Below are positions 11,028-23,415 of a DNA stretch of 64,000 nucleotides, in pieces. The notes under the pieces were generated by a model that did not search any database, was not told where the DNA came from, and saw only the letters and a program-made list of their open reading frames with translations. Source of the DNA: Nemania diffusa (Eukaryota; Ascomycota; Sordariomycetes; Xylariales; Xylariaceae); NCBI GenBank assembly GCA_038501195.1, contig JBBPUQ010000003.1, positions 4,618,501 to 4,682,500 on the forward strand, in the 5' to 3' direction. Every line of letters starts with the position of its first letter. Within the stretch, counting starts at the first letter, position 1. The position numbers and the translations under genes are program-made.

Positions 11028-11990
11028 ATGCCGCGCGACGGCTCGGGCTCCCCGCCTTCAACATCCTCTCCACCCCACACGCCTGGCTTCTCTCCGCTCC
11101 CTACCCTCAACGAGAATCCGGACGACGAGAAGCCATGGGCCACCAAGCAACGCCGCCGCCGCTCGCTTGTCGTAGAAGCACTCTCTCCAACCACGACACG
11201 TTCTCCGCCATGGGATACTAACGAAGTACTGCCTAGGCACAGTTTCAGTGCCCCGAGCGCGCAAGTGAGACCTGACAAGGCCTATTTTCCCGGTCAGTCA
11301 AAGTCTCTCGAAGGCATAGCCATCCGGTCCTTCTATCTCGGCGTCGCCCTTGCGCTATCTACTGCAACCTTAATCTCGATCCTACTGTTCACTTCGTCGT
11401 CCCTCTGGCGCTTGCCCTTCTTTATCGGCGCACTCTCGACCTTCCATTTCTTGGAATTCTGGACGACCGCCAAGTATAATACCTCAGTCGCTAGCATTGA
11501 CTCGTTTCTTCTGACGGCCAACTGGCCAGCATATGCGATTGCACACACAGCGGCGTCACTCGAGTGTCTGTTAACAAAGCTACTTTTTCCCAATCGTGCG
11601 TGGGCGCCATTCTACAGCGGGCATATCATCCTCCTTTTAGGCTTTGTACTAGTTTTCGTCGGGCAGACCGCTCGCAGTCTAGCCATGACCCAGGCCGGAG
11701 CGTCCTTCAATCATACCATTCAACGTAAGAAAAAGGACGATCACGAGCTAGTTACCACGGGACTATACTCGTTTCTGCGACACCCGGCGTACTTCGGGTT
11801 TTTCTATTGGGGGATCGGTACACAGCTGGTCCTGGGCAACCCGATATGCTTTTTAGGATATTTACTCGTGCTATGGAGGTTCTTCTCGGCTCGTATCAAA
11901 TCTGAAGAGAGTGATCTCGTCCGATTCTTTGACGATGATTACATCGACTACAGGAAACGGGTTGGCACCGGTATACCTTTTATCAGATAG
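11028..11990 (+). CDS. STE14: Protein-S-isoprenylcysteine O-methyltransferase (ICMT)
   Basis: An intronless frame. The ATG at 11028 gives 320 residues; an in-frame ATG at 10875 would add 51 residues of poor quality. The N-terminal ~100 residues are Ser/Pro-rich and probably cytosolic. Then come several membrane segments (SFYLGVALALSTATLISILLF; HIILLLGFVLVFVGQTAR). The C-terminal catalytic core has RHPAYFGFFYWGIGTQLVLGNP and the closing EESDLVRFFDDDYIDYRKRVGTGIPFI, both hallmarks of ICMT/Ste14. The ER enzyme methylates the C-terminal farnesyl- or geranylgeranyl-cysteine of CaaX proteins such as a-factor-type pheromones, Ras and Rho, using S-adenosylmethionine. The assignment is firm at family level. 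Confidence 0.9.
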   Translation: MPRDGSGSPPSTSSPPHTPGFSPLPTLNENPDDEKPWATKQRRRRSLVVEALSPTTTRSPPWDTNEVLPRHSFSAPSAQVRPDKAYFPGQSKSLEGIAIRSFYLGVALALSTATLISILLFTSSSLWRLPFFIGALSTFHFLEFWTTAKYNTSVASIDSFLLTANWPAYAIAHTAASLECLLTKLLFPNRAWAPFYSGHIILLLGFVLVFVGQTARSLAMTQAGASFNHTIQRKKKDDHELVTTGLYSFLRHPAYFGFFYWGIGTQLVLGNPICFLGYLLVLWRFFSARIKSEESDLVRFFDDDYIDYRKRVGTGIPFIR

Positions 11991-12642
11991 AGAGCTGGCG
12001 TTGCACAAATGGAAACTACCATGGGACATATCTATATATATCATCAGCATTTAAGAGGCACTATAGAGATATTACGTATAGTATTGAGCAATCTACCATT
12101 CTTAAGTAAAATAAAACGGCCACCAAAGAATTGATATAACAGCAATAGAACGATACATGACTTCATTCTAATGATGTAATTATCAGGCCATGTCTTTGGG
12201 GTCAGATAGAGCTAAGTAAGCGTTGCAAATATACTAATGATAATTAAATATGTTAACGAGCATTAAGTTAGTATCTAGAATCTACCTAGATGGTTTAGGC
12301 AGAACAGGGGTAGCTATTCAACTGTCAGGGGTCTACGTGCAAGTAACGAGAAGGAAGGGTCCACAACTTTCTAGCCACATTGCTTCTACTTATCGATAGG
12401 TCGATAGGTCGATACCTGGTAGTGGACGCAGGGGAGTGGCCACCCTAGGCACTTCAATTAAGAAGGCCACGATTCAACACTAAAGTGTGAACTCCGGTAG
12501 ATAATCGACGCAACGAAGCAGCAGAACCGTCCGCGACACGCATGCATCCGATCTTGGAAGCCGACCCATGATCAACCACATCTCCAGCATCCCGTCTACA
12601 AGACCCCTTAACTAAGACCCTGTCGCAGGGCACGTCTGCACC
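11991..12642. other. Spacer between ICMT and SEC63
   Basis: The first half is AT-rich and without genes. Near 12392-12415 TCGATAGG is repeated head to tail three times (last copy variant). The last ~200 bp should hold the SEC63 promoter and leader. Confidence 0.5.
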
Positions 12643-14785
12643 ATGAGTTCAGACTACTCCTACGACGAGCAGGGCCAATTCTACCCCTTCTTCATCTTCA
12701 CGCTCTCGACCATCGTGACCCTGCCCCTCACCTACAGCCTACTCAGCTCGTCTAAAGATCCCGAGGCCCTCGCTCCGAGAATACGGACCTCATACAAGCC
12801 TGAGCATGCCGACCTCATCCAGGCGCAGGCCAACGCGCACAAGCGCAAGCAGCGCAAGGTGAAGCGTGCCATCGCAGTCGTCCTTGGTTGGGCCATCATG
12901 GTCGGCATGCTCTATTTGATTATCACCACCCAGCGCACAGTCGCCAAGATATGGAACCCATATGATATCCTCGGTCTGTCCGAGTCTGCCACCGAGAAGG
13001 AGATCAAAACTCATTACAAGAGACTCGGTCTCAAATTCCACCCGGACAAGATTCGACCCGACCCCGCCAAGAATGAGACCATAGAGTCATTGAATGATAA
13101 ATGGGTCGAGCTATCTAAGGCATACCAGGCCCTTACCGATGAGGAGGTCCGGAACAATTGGATCCAGTTCGGACATCCAGATGGCAAGCAAGGATTCTCT
13201 ATCGGCATTGCCCTCCCCAAATTTATCGTCTCGGACGGAAATGGAAAATATGTCGTGTTGGTATACGCTATGCTCCTAGGTGTACTGCTTCCCTACCTGG
13301 TAGGATCATGGTGGTATGGCACGCAACGTATGACGAAGGATGGTGTCCTAGTGGAGAGCGCCAACAGCCTCTTCCGTGAATACACGGATGCCACTGACGA
13401 GGGAGACTTAATCACAGCTCTAAGCACCGGCAAGGAATTTAAATCATTCCTCAAGGGCGACAAAGCTGAGTCTGGTCTTTCTAAAATAGAGTCCCGGATC
13501 TTAGAGAAAGGCCAAGTTACCCCGTACGCTGGCGGTCTCTCCGACAGGGACAAGACGAAGCTAGAGGACTTAGAGAGCGGCGTCAGACGGAAAGTCCTGG
13601 CTCTCCTATGGGCCTATTTAGGAAGAGTCGAGCTGGACGACCAAGCTCTCAACAGCGCCAAGTATCTAGTGGCACCCGTTGCCCAGAGTCTTTGCAGATC
13701 TTTTACCTCGATAGCACTCGCATACGGCAACACAGCACCTCTATTAGCTTCCTATTACATTAGCCAGCGACTCATCCAGGCGATTCCACCGAAAGCTTCT
13801 CCCCTTTTTCAACTGCCGTTCTTTACCCCCGCCGTCGTAAAGGCCGTGGAGGGCGATTCAAAGATTCATATGTCCGTTCAACAGTTCATGGACCTGCCAG
13901 ATTCTCACCGAAGAAAGCTGGCGATCGGAAAAGATCTCCTAAGCGACGAACAATACAAGACAGTCCTCGAGGTCTCCCAGCAACTGCCTTACTTCCAAGT
14001 TGCAAAGGCGTTCTTCAAGGTGACTGGTGAGAAATATATTATTCCGCAGTCTCTTGTATCTTTTGTGGTGAAGGGCCGTTTTGTGCCCCCCGGCAGCACC
14101 GACGTTCCCGCCATTGATGAGCTCGATCTTGAAGATGTCGACCCAGCAGAAGACGACCTGGACGCAATGCTTGGACGCAAGAAGACGGTCAAGGATGCCA
14201 GTGGAAAGATAGTGACTGAGGATTTCAAGCAAGTTGCTCCACCTGTCACGTTTGCTCCTTCTTACGCTCGAGACCATTCGCCTAAATGGCATGTTTTCTT
14301 ATCAGACAGCAAGCAAGGCAGAATGGCAGTTCCCCCTTTTACTTTTACTACGTTTGACAAGCCAATATTCACACCTGATGGCAAGCCTACATACCACATG
14401 CAAACATTGAAGGCTCAGTTCGCTGCGCCGCCACAGGCCGGCAACTATACCTTTGTCATGCACCTTGTTTGTGATAGCTACGTCGGCTTCGACACCAAGA
14501 TGGAGGTTACACTCTCCGTGGAAGAAGCCAGCAAGGCAGCCCAAATGGCAGCGGAGGACGAAATCAGCGAGCCTGAAGAGGGTGAGTTCCTTAATTTTAT
14601 ACTAGTGTTTGACATCGTACTAATCGCCCCTCACAGATTCGCTTGCTGGCCAGATGAGCGTCTTGAAAGGCGGCCCCGTAGCTAAGCGGAAGGCGGACGA
14701 TGAAGACTCCGATGAGGAAAGCGGTACCGAGGAAGAAGAATCAGATACTAGTGCTACCAATACCGATACAGAAGACGAGTCTTAG
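12643..14785 (+). CDS. SEC63: ER translocation complex subunit Sec63 (J-domain protein)
   Basis: Two exons, 12643-14581 and 14637-14785, encode 695 residues; the 55-nt intron ends TCACAG. Membrane segments lie near residues 14-35 and 77-97, and a third at about 200-222. The luminal J domain sits between the last two (NPYDILGLSESATEKEIK, HPDK). Two Sec63/Brl domains follow, and the tail encoded mostly by exon 2 is highly acidic (DEDSDEES, EEEESD), as in yeast Sec63, where it binds Sec62. Sec63 recruits Kar2/BiP to the Sec61 channel for post-translational import into the ER. Without the splice the acidic tail would be lost, which supports the intron. Confidence 0.93.
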
Positions 14786-16203
14786 GATAACAAGACTATT
14801 ATTAATTATTTCAAACCCACCTCACCTACGGCACAGCCAAGCTGAAGAGCAGAGGCTACTCATGTTAAACTCTATACCACCCTCTATTTTATAGAAACAA
14901 GGGGGTAATAGGTTTTGTAGTATTGGCAACACTAGCGTGTATTGCGAAAAAAAGGCATAGGTCGGCGCATTCGGCGTTTAGGTGCTTGTGCATTTAGCAA
15001 TATAGGGGATCGCCCGCCTGGCGCCAACATACCTCTGTGTATAGGTGTATTGTAGGAAGAAAAGGAATCTACTATTCATCTTATGCTGTGCGATTCTTCT
15101 ACTTTGTCAACGTGACTTGAAATGTCTGCATCTAGCGTAGCAGTAAGAAAGAGATGAAAACATGCCACAACAGCGGTGGCATCGTTGTATCGTGACTGGC
15201 GATTCGAACTGTTACACGTCGCTGTTCTATGTTTAAATGGGAAAGGAAATGTTAAATAAACGAAATAAAAGAGCCCGAAAAATAATACTGCACAACACCA
15301 GGGATTTGCTAGTCGTTGCCGAACCAACTACCAACCTAGGGATCATAAGCCTTCGATTCAAGAGCCATGCGATCTTCTATATGCAGTCTTTATACTGAGT
15401 ATCGCTGCCTTCACGCCTTTCATACACACACAGCAAGACGTTGCTTCAAATATGAACCAGATACTGTTGGGCTCTGAGTGCGTAGTAAGTAGTATAGATG
15501 CAACACTACCGCTAGATAAATAGATGAGTTAGTAGCGTAAAACCCGGGATGGTGGCTTGAACAAGACAGCGTGAAAGGAAAGGCTCAGATGATCGCTGTT
15601 GTTGGCACTATAGGTATAGCGGCACTGCCCGGCCAACGCAGCGAGGTAGGTGTAGTCGACCCTCTGAAAATCGATAATGAGCAGACAGACCTCTCTAATC
15701 CCCAAGAAGCTGCACGGGTACGCGTCGAAGAAACAGAGTGCAAGCAAACTCTACAATGCACAAAAAGGTAGACGACACTCGATCTTATACTTAGAAGCGT
15801 GCGCCTGTCATGTTGCCGAGGCCGAGGCCAAGATAGGATTCCAATCCGATGACGAAGTACAAGCTTTTCAAATACCGCGTACCAGTGCATACAATACGAA
15901 CATGGTCAGGTCAGGGAATCACCGACTCGGGACATATCTTCGAAAAGGGTAGCTGGTCAGCCACGATATAAACCTAGCAAAAGTAGCCACTAAGGCCCCC
16001 TATTTATACAAGTAGAAACAAGCTCCGCCCAAGAGCTTTCGAAAAAAAAGGACAAAAAAACAACAATGTGTTGGGAATATATGCGCCCCTATCGCCCAAG
16101 CAGACCGTGCTTAACTTCGCTGCTGTACTGCGCCAGGTGAAAATTATATATGCGCCGGGCCTCCTCGGTACGCCGGCCGATGTTCGTTATGAATGGGGGA
16201 CGC
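14786..16203. other. Gene-free region between the convergent SEC63 and LCHN-like genes
   Basis: About 1.4 kb in which I see no gene. Short open frames around 15530-15950 overlap on both strands, lack start context and family resemblance, and are likely chance. It should contain two 3' UTRs. Confidence 0.5.
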
Positions 16204-18156
16204 TCAGCAGACTCTGATGCCGCACACCTCCACGCCCTTGCCTTCTACATACGCTTGGCGACCGAAGTATGTCTTCAGGAGTTCCTTCACAAACTCGGCG
16301 TCGGCAGCGCTCCAGATATCGAGCCCCATCCTCTTCATTACGTCTGTGTCGATCTGCACGCCGTGCCCTTGCTGGGCACCGTCCTCGTCTGCGTCGATCA
16401 GCGCGTCGTCCTCTTCCGTCGGGCTTTCGTCTTCCAGGCCGCTATCGGCCGTATTGTCGATCGCGTCTGCCAGGGAACTGAGGAGCTGCGTTGTCACCCT
16501 GTGGAAATAGGATATTATCGCGAGCTCGACGCGGGCCTCGTCTATCTCCAGCGGCGCCGAGGCTGCTGTGGACGACCGCCGTGGCGTGAGGAGCGAGGAT
16601 ATCGATGCGGCAATGTCTGATGTGCGCGGCATGTTCATGCCGATAGATGAAGCAGCCAGATCGCTGAGAAGAGAAGCGTCCTGCGCAGCCTCCTCGGCTT
16701 CGTCTGATCGCGGCTTCTCGCCCGCTGAGGCCCACCACATGAACCCGCTATACGCGAGAGCGGTCCAGCTCGTAGGTTCCACCACTTGCTCTGCGTCGTC
16801 TAGCATTGCCTCATCCTCTCTATAGGCAGCTTGTGTCTGTGGCGTGCTCGGCGAGGAAAGTACGACATTTCCTTCCATGCGCGCGAGTCCTGCCTTGAGA
16901 GAGCGGAAACGGCGCATATCGCGCTGTGTGGCCTTTACGAGTATCCCGTGTGGTAACTCTAGGGTAGGCCACACACGTTTCTTCGCGTTCGAGGCGTGGG
17001 GTGGTGGCATAGTTATGAGCATATCCCACAGTTCGTCTTTCTTAGAGAGAATGCTGTCGGTTGTGCAAGCTACCCATCCAGTTCCCGCCTCCGATTCGCT
17101 ATCTGACGTTGAGGCATCTGTGTTTCTGGAGCTTTTCGCGTCGTCCGCGAGGAAAGGGATATCGTGAACACCAATTGAAAAAAGAGGCCGCAAGCGATGC
17201 GAGACAGAGCTGGGTGACAAGAGATCGGATGTCGCTAGTGGTATATTGGAGAGCACGGAGATATTGTACACTAAACGTATGGTTAGGTCTGATTTATAGA
17301 GGTAGTGGACTAATTGTGCTCACCAAAGTTGCAGGCTTGTTCTACAGGTGCATGGCCCGAAATCAATATTCGCTTCCGCAATAATGCAGCACGATGTATA
17401 GGGAATATTAGCGGTCCAAAGGCATCTAATAGTTTAGTCAAGCTCCAGGCCGGGTGGAATGGTGATAACCGGTGACCAGGTAGCATCAATGCTGTTCCAT
17501 CAGAAGCTGAGCGGTTCCTGGTATGACTCTGCGGTGTCCTGGAGCTGCTCAATGCCGCAATCGGAGATTCGGGGTCATCTTTGGGTGCAGCGCTATCGTC
17601 GGTAGAATCGCGAGCTTGATTCTTCTCCCAGTACTCTTCCAGAGTGGCAATATCCTTGCTGTTGGCAGCAAGTTTTCTACCCAATATCACGTTAGTCGTT
17701 GCCATAGCATAGGTAATGGGACATGTGTGAACCGGGGGGGATTGTAACATACGATGCGATTGCTTTCAGACTTTCAGCATGCTTCCACGCCCTCCCTAAG
17801 CGGCCATAGCTTAGTGGAACCAAGATGCCAACTGCTAGCATGCGCGCATTGCGGGCGGCTGTATCCTCGACGGGCGCATTGACGAATGCGCTCAGCCCTG
17901 CGTACCCACCATGCACGAAGTAGATGAGGTCCTCCGATACCGTGTGCAAGCCAGAGGGCAGCGACTTGTATTCCACGACTCCCTCCAACTCAACGCCGGG
18001 TTTCGCTGCTTTCCAGGTTATCGTGTAGCCGGCCTTGACGTCGAAGTCGATGAGGAAGAGCGCGGAGATGGTAGGGAGACCGGGCAGGGTTACGACGCTG
18101 GGGGTCGAGGGCAGCCGTACGTGTAGCTCCGGCTGGCCACGGCGCGAGGCGGCCAT
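16204..18156 (-). CDS. DENN-type LCHN/DENND11-like protein (Anr2 family)
   Basis: Three exons read leftwards: 17753-18156, 17324-17676 and 16204-17270, with introns of 76 and 53 nt, giving 607 residues. The first exon has a longin/uDENN-like start (PTISALFLIDFDVKAGYTITWK, EDLIYFVHGGYAGLSAF) and the conserved LGRAWKHAESLK. The next has HPAWSLTKLLDAFGPLIFPIHRAALLRKRILI, the cDENN part. Joining at 17270/17324 restores CNFVYNISVLSNIP. These match the fungal family holding DUF2347 (LCHN/DENND11) and a C-terminal DUF4484-like region, related to yeast Anr2. DENN proteins often act as Rab exchange factors or in membrane traffic; a direct role here is inferred. The middle is Ser/Asp-rich and probably disordered. 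Confidence 0.75.
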
Positions 18157-20049
18157 GCTGGACGATGAATGGCGGATGGCGGGTTTCGGGTGACGGATGA
18201 CGTTAGCCGTGGGTGCATAGCCAATCGAGGTCGGTGATCGGTGATCGGTGATCGGTGATCGGTGAATGGTCGACGGTCAATGGTCAATCAGACGACGTTT
18301 CGTTTCAGCACAGCATACATCAAACATCATATCACAGGTAGGTAGGTACCATAGAATAACTGATCTGGCGCGCCACTCGATGCCTCCGTATCTAGGTAGC
18401 TGTCCGGTGGGTTTGGGTTACGGAGGTTTGCTGATCCCGTGGTGAAGACGGGGGGGTTTGGCGACAAGGCGGAGGGGTTGCGACGTCTGTCAGATCATGT
18501 TAATCTGGGCCAGGCCATGATGCGATGATGAAATGGGTCTCCCGGGTCTACGCGGAAACAGGCTCCAGTTTATGCCCCTGGCATGCGGAGCTATTGTATC
18601 GGGGAAGTCCTTCGGCACGTGATGTGGGTCTCCGCCCGGGGGAGCCTACCTGGCAGTAGCCCCTGAAGCAAGAGGTACCAGGTAGGTATCAAGAAAACAA
18701 CAATCGACGATAGGAAGAAGCTGCGGATCTCTATAGAGTACCTACCTACCTATATGTACGCATTTCTCTTGGTTATAGGCCATGCCCTATACATTGTATA
18801 GAAGAAATAAAGAAAAAAAAAGGAAAAAGCCAAGGTAATCGTGGAGAGATGTGATTTAACGCAGGCCATGTAAGATACGACACAAAGTCATCTACTGGTC
18901 GAATAGAAGACTTGGGATAGTGCAAGCGCAAATCAAGGCAACTCCAGTACCAAGAATAAAACAAAAAACGAGAGGGCGAATTGAAAGGGCGCATAACGAG
19001 GCTAGTGGGAACGGCAGAATGATAGACGAGGTTAAGCAGTCATCGAACCAATCTCGTGCCGCGACTAGATAATAGGTATCAGTTCTTCGTTATCGCCCAA
19101 GTTACCAGATTATTTAAAGACCTCGTGTCTAAGGGACTTAGAACCGAGCTAGACATTGTAGCTGGCATTCGATCCGACTCTGAACTGACAGGAACGATTT
19201 GAACCTCATGTATAGGAAGTATTCACGAATAGCTTAACAAGCAAACAAGCAAAAGGTAAAACGAAAGCAAAATGAATCCTTGGTGCAGGATACACACATA
19301 GATATATATTCGAGTTCTCTACGTATAAGACTGCCTACGCATAATGTACTGGGGCTGCGTAGATATTTGACGTGGCGGCCGTCGGAACCAATCAATCGGC
19401 TCGTTGCAATTAAGCCCTGCTGTTGCATGCGCATAAAAAGCATGCTGACGGGCTCGCTTTTATCGGAATTAAACCAGCTGGGAATCGGATTCTATGATTA
19501 ATATATTGATCTGGGACAGACATGCAGCTCAAGACCGCCACAATATCGAAATGAACAGTACCAAGCCAGACAATAGATAGGTAATCATGCTAACGATTAC
19601 TTCAAGCCGTGACGCCGTAGTGTGCGGTTCACAAAAAAAGAAAAAAAAAAGGTAAAGTAAGAAAAGAAAAAGGGAATAACACACACATATATATATATAT
19701 CATGTACCACGGTCAATTTCTGAATTGACTTTGATAAAACCCAACAGTGAGTTTCCCCAATTACATGCCCGGCTAGAAACTTCGGCCCGGAGGAACACAG
19801 ACGGAACATCCCCATTCGGGTCCGGGTCGGCGCAGGTACTACCTTCTCTAACTGCTTTTCGTCAAGTGCGAGGCAGCCTTAGTCATCTATCAGAATATAT
19901 CTACTCACGAGACACAGACACGAGGTGCCTACCCCGTGCTATCTTGCAAATGCATCCTCCGTCCGCCTATATAAGCATAGCCGAGTGCCCCGAAGCCACG
20001 AGAAGCAACAACGCGGGTTCCTAGAAGACAATCAGCAGAATCCTCCAAC
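18157..20049. other. 1.9 kb gene-free region with simple repeats
   Basis: It holds the promoters of the LCHN-like gene (left) and the dehydrogenase (right). It includes a TCGGTGA tandem, AGGTAGGTAGGTACC at 18338-18350, further copies of that motif near 18670-18750, an A-rich tract near 19637 and a TA run near 19686-19700. No coding signal was seen. Confidence 0.55.
18231..18265 (+). repeat. Tandem repeat, 5 x TCGGTGA
   Basis: Five perfect copies of a 7-bp unit lie about 75 bp upstream of the LCHN-like start codon, so in its promoter or 5' UTR. Confidence 0.9.
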
Positions 20050-21311
20050 ATGGACACGTCAAAGCTCTTCCGGGTCGATGGCATGATCGCAGTCGTCACC
20101 GGCGGCGGCACCGGTAAGCAAGCCCTTCTCCCCTCCGCGCGGACCGCAACGCAACGTAACGCCATCCTCAGAGCTGACGCCAGAGCTGGCTGACCAGGCA
20201 TCGGCCTGCACATGGCCAAGGCCCTCGCCAACGCCGGCGCCAAGAAGGTGTACGTCCTCGGACGGCGCCGCGAGCCCCTCGACGCCGCGGCAGCCGCGCA
20301 CCCAGCCCTGCACGCGCTCGTATGCGACGTCGGCTCCAAGGCGTCGCTGCAGGCCGCCGTGGACGCCGTCGCCGCCGACGCCGGCCACGTGAACCTCGTG
20401 GTGGCCAACGCGGGCGCCCTCGGCCCCGTGGCGCGGTTCCAGCCCGGCGAGGGCGTCGCGGAGCTCAAGAGGCGCATGTTCGACGAGGTGTCCATGGAGG
20501 ACTTCACGCATGCCTTCCACGTCAACGTCACGGGCGCGTACTTCACCATGCTGGCGTTCCTCGAGCTGCTGGACGCGGGCAACAGGAATGCGCTGAGGGG
20601 GGGCTTTGGCGCGCCGCTGGTGGAGGGGGGCGATGTCCCGGGCGTGCAGAGCCAGGTCATCTTCACGAGTAGCATCGCGGGGTATAGCCGTTCGCCTGCG
20701 TCGTTGCCCGGGTACGCGGGTAGCAAGGCGGCTATCACGCACCTTATGAAGCAGTGCGCGTTTTCGAGTTCCCTTGTTCTCCTGTCCTGGCGGCGGATAT
20801 TGCCCCGATAATGCTTCCGAATCCTTTCTAACATCTCAATTCCCATAGCGCTACCACGAATCTGTCGCCGTACGGTATTCGTACCAATGCCATGGCCCCT
20901 GGTTGTGAGTCGATGATTGATGACGCCGAAGTCAGATTCAGGCGATGGCAGAATGTACTGATCGATACACGTAGTGTTCCCGTCCGAACTAGCTGCCGAT
21001 CTTATTGGTGATCGCGACCCATCTAAAGAAGACCCCTCGGAGATGCGCTTCATCCCCACTCGACGATTCGGTGGAGAGGAAGAGATGGCAGGGAGTGTGC
21101 TGTATTTGGCGAGTAGAGCTGGCGCGGTAAGTACCTATTCTCTTAACAGCTGTTTTGTCTATCTCCAATCTATTGAGGGATAACTCCCCGCAACCGAAAC
21201 GTATTACTCTTCGGAGACAAAATGGCTAACTTTTCAACGTTGAAGTACTGTAATGGATTGGTGCTCGTAATGGATGGCGGTAAGCTGGCTACCATGCCCG
21301 CAGCGTATTAG
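20050..21311 (+). CDS. Short-chain dehydrogenase/reductase (SDR)
   Basis: Five exons, 20050-20113, 20198-20753, 20849-20904, 20975-21126 and 21246-21311, encode 297 residues. The Rossmann cofactor motif is split by the first intron: TGGGTG-IGLHMAKAL. It is followed by the NAGA motif (VVANAGALGP), the catalytic Ser region (VIFTSSIAGY) and YAGSKAA, the YxxxK pair. The third and fourth junctions restore MAPGLFPSELAADLIG, and the last exon gives the typical YCNGLVLVMDGGKL end. It is a classical SDR that reduces or oxidises an unidentified substrate with NAD(P)H. The second donor (GTGCGC at 20754) is weak, so that junction is the least certain. Confidence 0.85.
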
Positions 21312-21991
21312 ATGTTCAGAGTTACACACATCTATGACGAAACCTCTAGCAAGTTAGCTGTCATTATTTCGAATTCTTATTATAGACATACAACAAGCAT
21401 TCGATAGCTCTGTCGAAGCTGTCAGACCCGAGAACGTCGATTTCTGAGCCAAAGTAGCAGATGAGAAATGTATAGAGACGTCGTATTCTATAGAACGCTT
21501 AGAAACCTGACCAGAAACGATGACAGCCTGCATGACAGCCTGCATGACAGCCTGAGAATGAAAGGCATGAAACCTCGGTAGAAAACATCAAGTATCTTTC
21601 CCCATAGTTCGCTCAATTCAGGTTATAAATGACATCGCCCCCTCGTGGCACCTCTATAGACTAGATCACGTATCAAGACCGAAGATCGCGCCAGCGCTCT
21701 CTATATGCAGAGAAACCAAAGTTCCGCTATATGTACAGCAACACCCAGGCTGCTCACTATGTGAATGTTTTAACATCGTATGAAGACAATTTGAGCGTCT
21801 CATCTACAGAAACCCAGAGCCCGAATGGTGGCTTGAGTGATCCCCAATGACGGTCGGGGTAGGTCGTACTATCACGCAGAAACCGTGATTTGGAATATAT
21901 GGCAGTGAATGCGAAAGATACCAGACATGGCCCTGTACAGTGAAATCTGGACTACTACCAGAAGATAATGGCAATACCCGGGGCGCTCAGA
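21312..21991. other. Spacer between the convergent SDR and LysM genes
   Basis: No gene recognised. Three copies of a 12-bp unit starting TGACAGCCTG lie at 21521-21556. Confidence 0.55.
21521..21556 (+). repeat. Tandem repeat, 3 x 12 bp (TGACAGCCTGCA)
   Basis: Two perfect copies and a third matching in the first ten bases, in the 3' flank of the SDR gene. Confidence 0.85.
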
Positions 21992-22528
21992 CTAGGCCGT
22001 CGGCACACAGATCGTCTCGCCAATAGACAACTTATCACAGTCCAGACCCTCATTATTTTCCAGCAAGACGTCAACGGATAGGGACCTAGCCTCAGCAATC
22101 GCCCAGCACGTATCCCCCGCCTTGATCTTATACGGCGCCGTGTCCCCAGCACAGCTCCTGACGACCTCGCGCTTCGACGACCCGCCGCTGATGAACCACA
22201 ATACGACAAGCAGGAACAGGCCCACGAGCAGGAACCAGTTCAGCAGCGGCATCATCTCCTGGCGCCACGAGGGCTGCGCGCCGCCGCCGGGCCCGTACGT
22301 CAGCGGCTGCGAGGGGCTGCTCTCGTCGTCCTCCTCGGCGTACGCAGGCGGTGCCGCGGCATCGCGCACCCGGCTCAGCCGCCCGTACTGGCTCCCCGGC
22401 GCGCTCTCCCATGTCCCGCCCTGCGCGTCGCGGAACGTGTACACCTGCGTGTCGGCGTCGTACCCGATGCGCTGCATGCCCTCCGGCAGGCGCTCCTCGT
22501 CGGTGTCGTATTCGGACCAGCGAGCCAT
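21992..22528 (-). CDS. Membrane-anchored protein with one C-terminal LysM domain
   Basis: An intronless frame of 178 residues. The N-terminal ~90 residues are polar, with a WxSEYDTDEERLPEGMQRIGYD start and a Pro/Gly-rich stretch. One membrane helix follows (LLNWFLLVGLFLLVVLWFI, about 100-120). A single LysM lies at about 132-176 (YKIKAGDTCWAIAEARSLS ... LSIGETICVP). Topology suggests a type II anchor with the LysM outside or in the lumen. LysM modules bind chitin or other N-acetylglucosamine glycans; the ligand here is unproven. There is no classical signal peptide, which separates it from secreted LysM effectors. Proteins of this architecture are widespread in ascomycetes. Confidence 0.8.
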   Translation of the reverse strand: MARWSEYDTDEERLPEGMQRIGYDADTQVYTFRDAQGGTWESAPGSQYGRLSRVRDAAAPPAYAEEDDESSPSQPLTYGPGGGAQPSWRQEMMPLLNWFLLVGLFLLVVLWFISGGSSKREVVRSCAGDTAPYKIKAGDTCWAIAEARSLSVDVLLENNEGLDCDKLSIGETICVPTA

Positions 22529-23415
22529 CTTTCAATATGTCAAGCGGGCGGGGTGGGCTAGCATCACGTATCGCAGGTCAGCAGGTTGGGTTGGATTGAT
22601 TAGGGAAGGGGGTGGGCGAGCTGGCAAAGCCAGCCTCAGGACGCTACCTTAGGTAGATTTAGGGGTTGGCTTAGGTACCTGGATACAGAGTAGCTTGGTG
22701 GTGCGCCGAGCTAGAGCGAGGCAGCTAGATGGCCGCTAGGACGAGTGACAGAGACTAACGCACGGATATCTTGCCACCCTTGGGCTATAATTGGAATTGG
22801 TAGGATGAATAGTTATTTGCTTTTGATGCTCTTGGAAGGCAGGTTTGTTGGTGTTGATTGATTATTTAGATAGTTAACTGCAGAGATCTATTGCAAGCTA
22901 CCTGCCTTAGTCTTTCTACCTGAGACTTGCTCCGCCACGCCTAAAGACAAGGGGTAAGGGACGCTGACGTCAGACAGCGTGACTAGGTACTAGCCACTTG
23001 TCAAGCCATACCTATGAGTCTACCTCTATACGGTGTGGCGTGGGCGTGGGCGATTTGAGTGGTAGGCAACCTTAGGTAGCGTGCAACGAAGCACAGCTAA
23101 CTGGCGTGGCATCATTTGGCAAATGCTTGTTCATTGTTAGCCTGCCATTTTTTCATTCTCGACGTCACCGCCCATTTATTTAGCTTGCTGACAGTATTCT
23201 TATTTTTTATCTGCTAAATTCGATAGCTGTGTGATAGAAAAGTGATATTAAGTTTTTGGTCGCCTTGGCGGCTCCGTATTATTGATAGGTACATGGTAAT
23301 CCAGGGTCCTTGCATATCTTTTTTGCAGGATCCCACGGGCTATCCTAGGTTCTCTGAACCCAGGCATGAGACCAAATCCAAGATATTCTATCGGATGGTC
23401 TCGTAGAAAGTGCTC
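22529..23415. other. Promoter side of the LysM gene; no gene seen
   Basis: Motif pieces (CTACCTTAGGTAG, CTTAGGTACCTGG) lie at about 22645-22682. The rest is unremarkable. Confidence 0.5.

Noticed and set aside
20059..20742. 227-codon minus-strand frame
   Set aside because: Antisense of the SDR gene, which has the cofactor and YxxxK motifs on the other strand. The overlapping 376-codon minus frame is rejected for the same reason.
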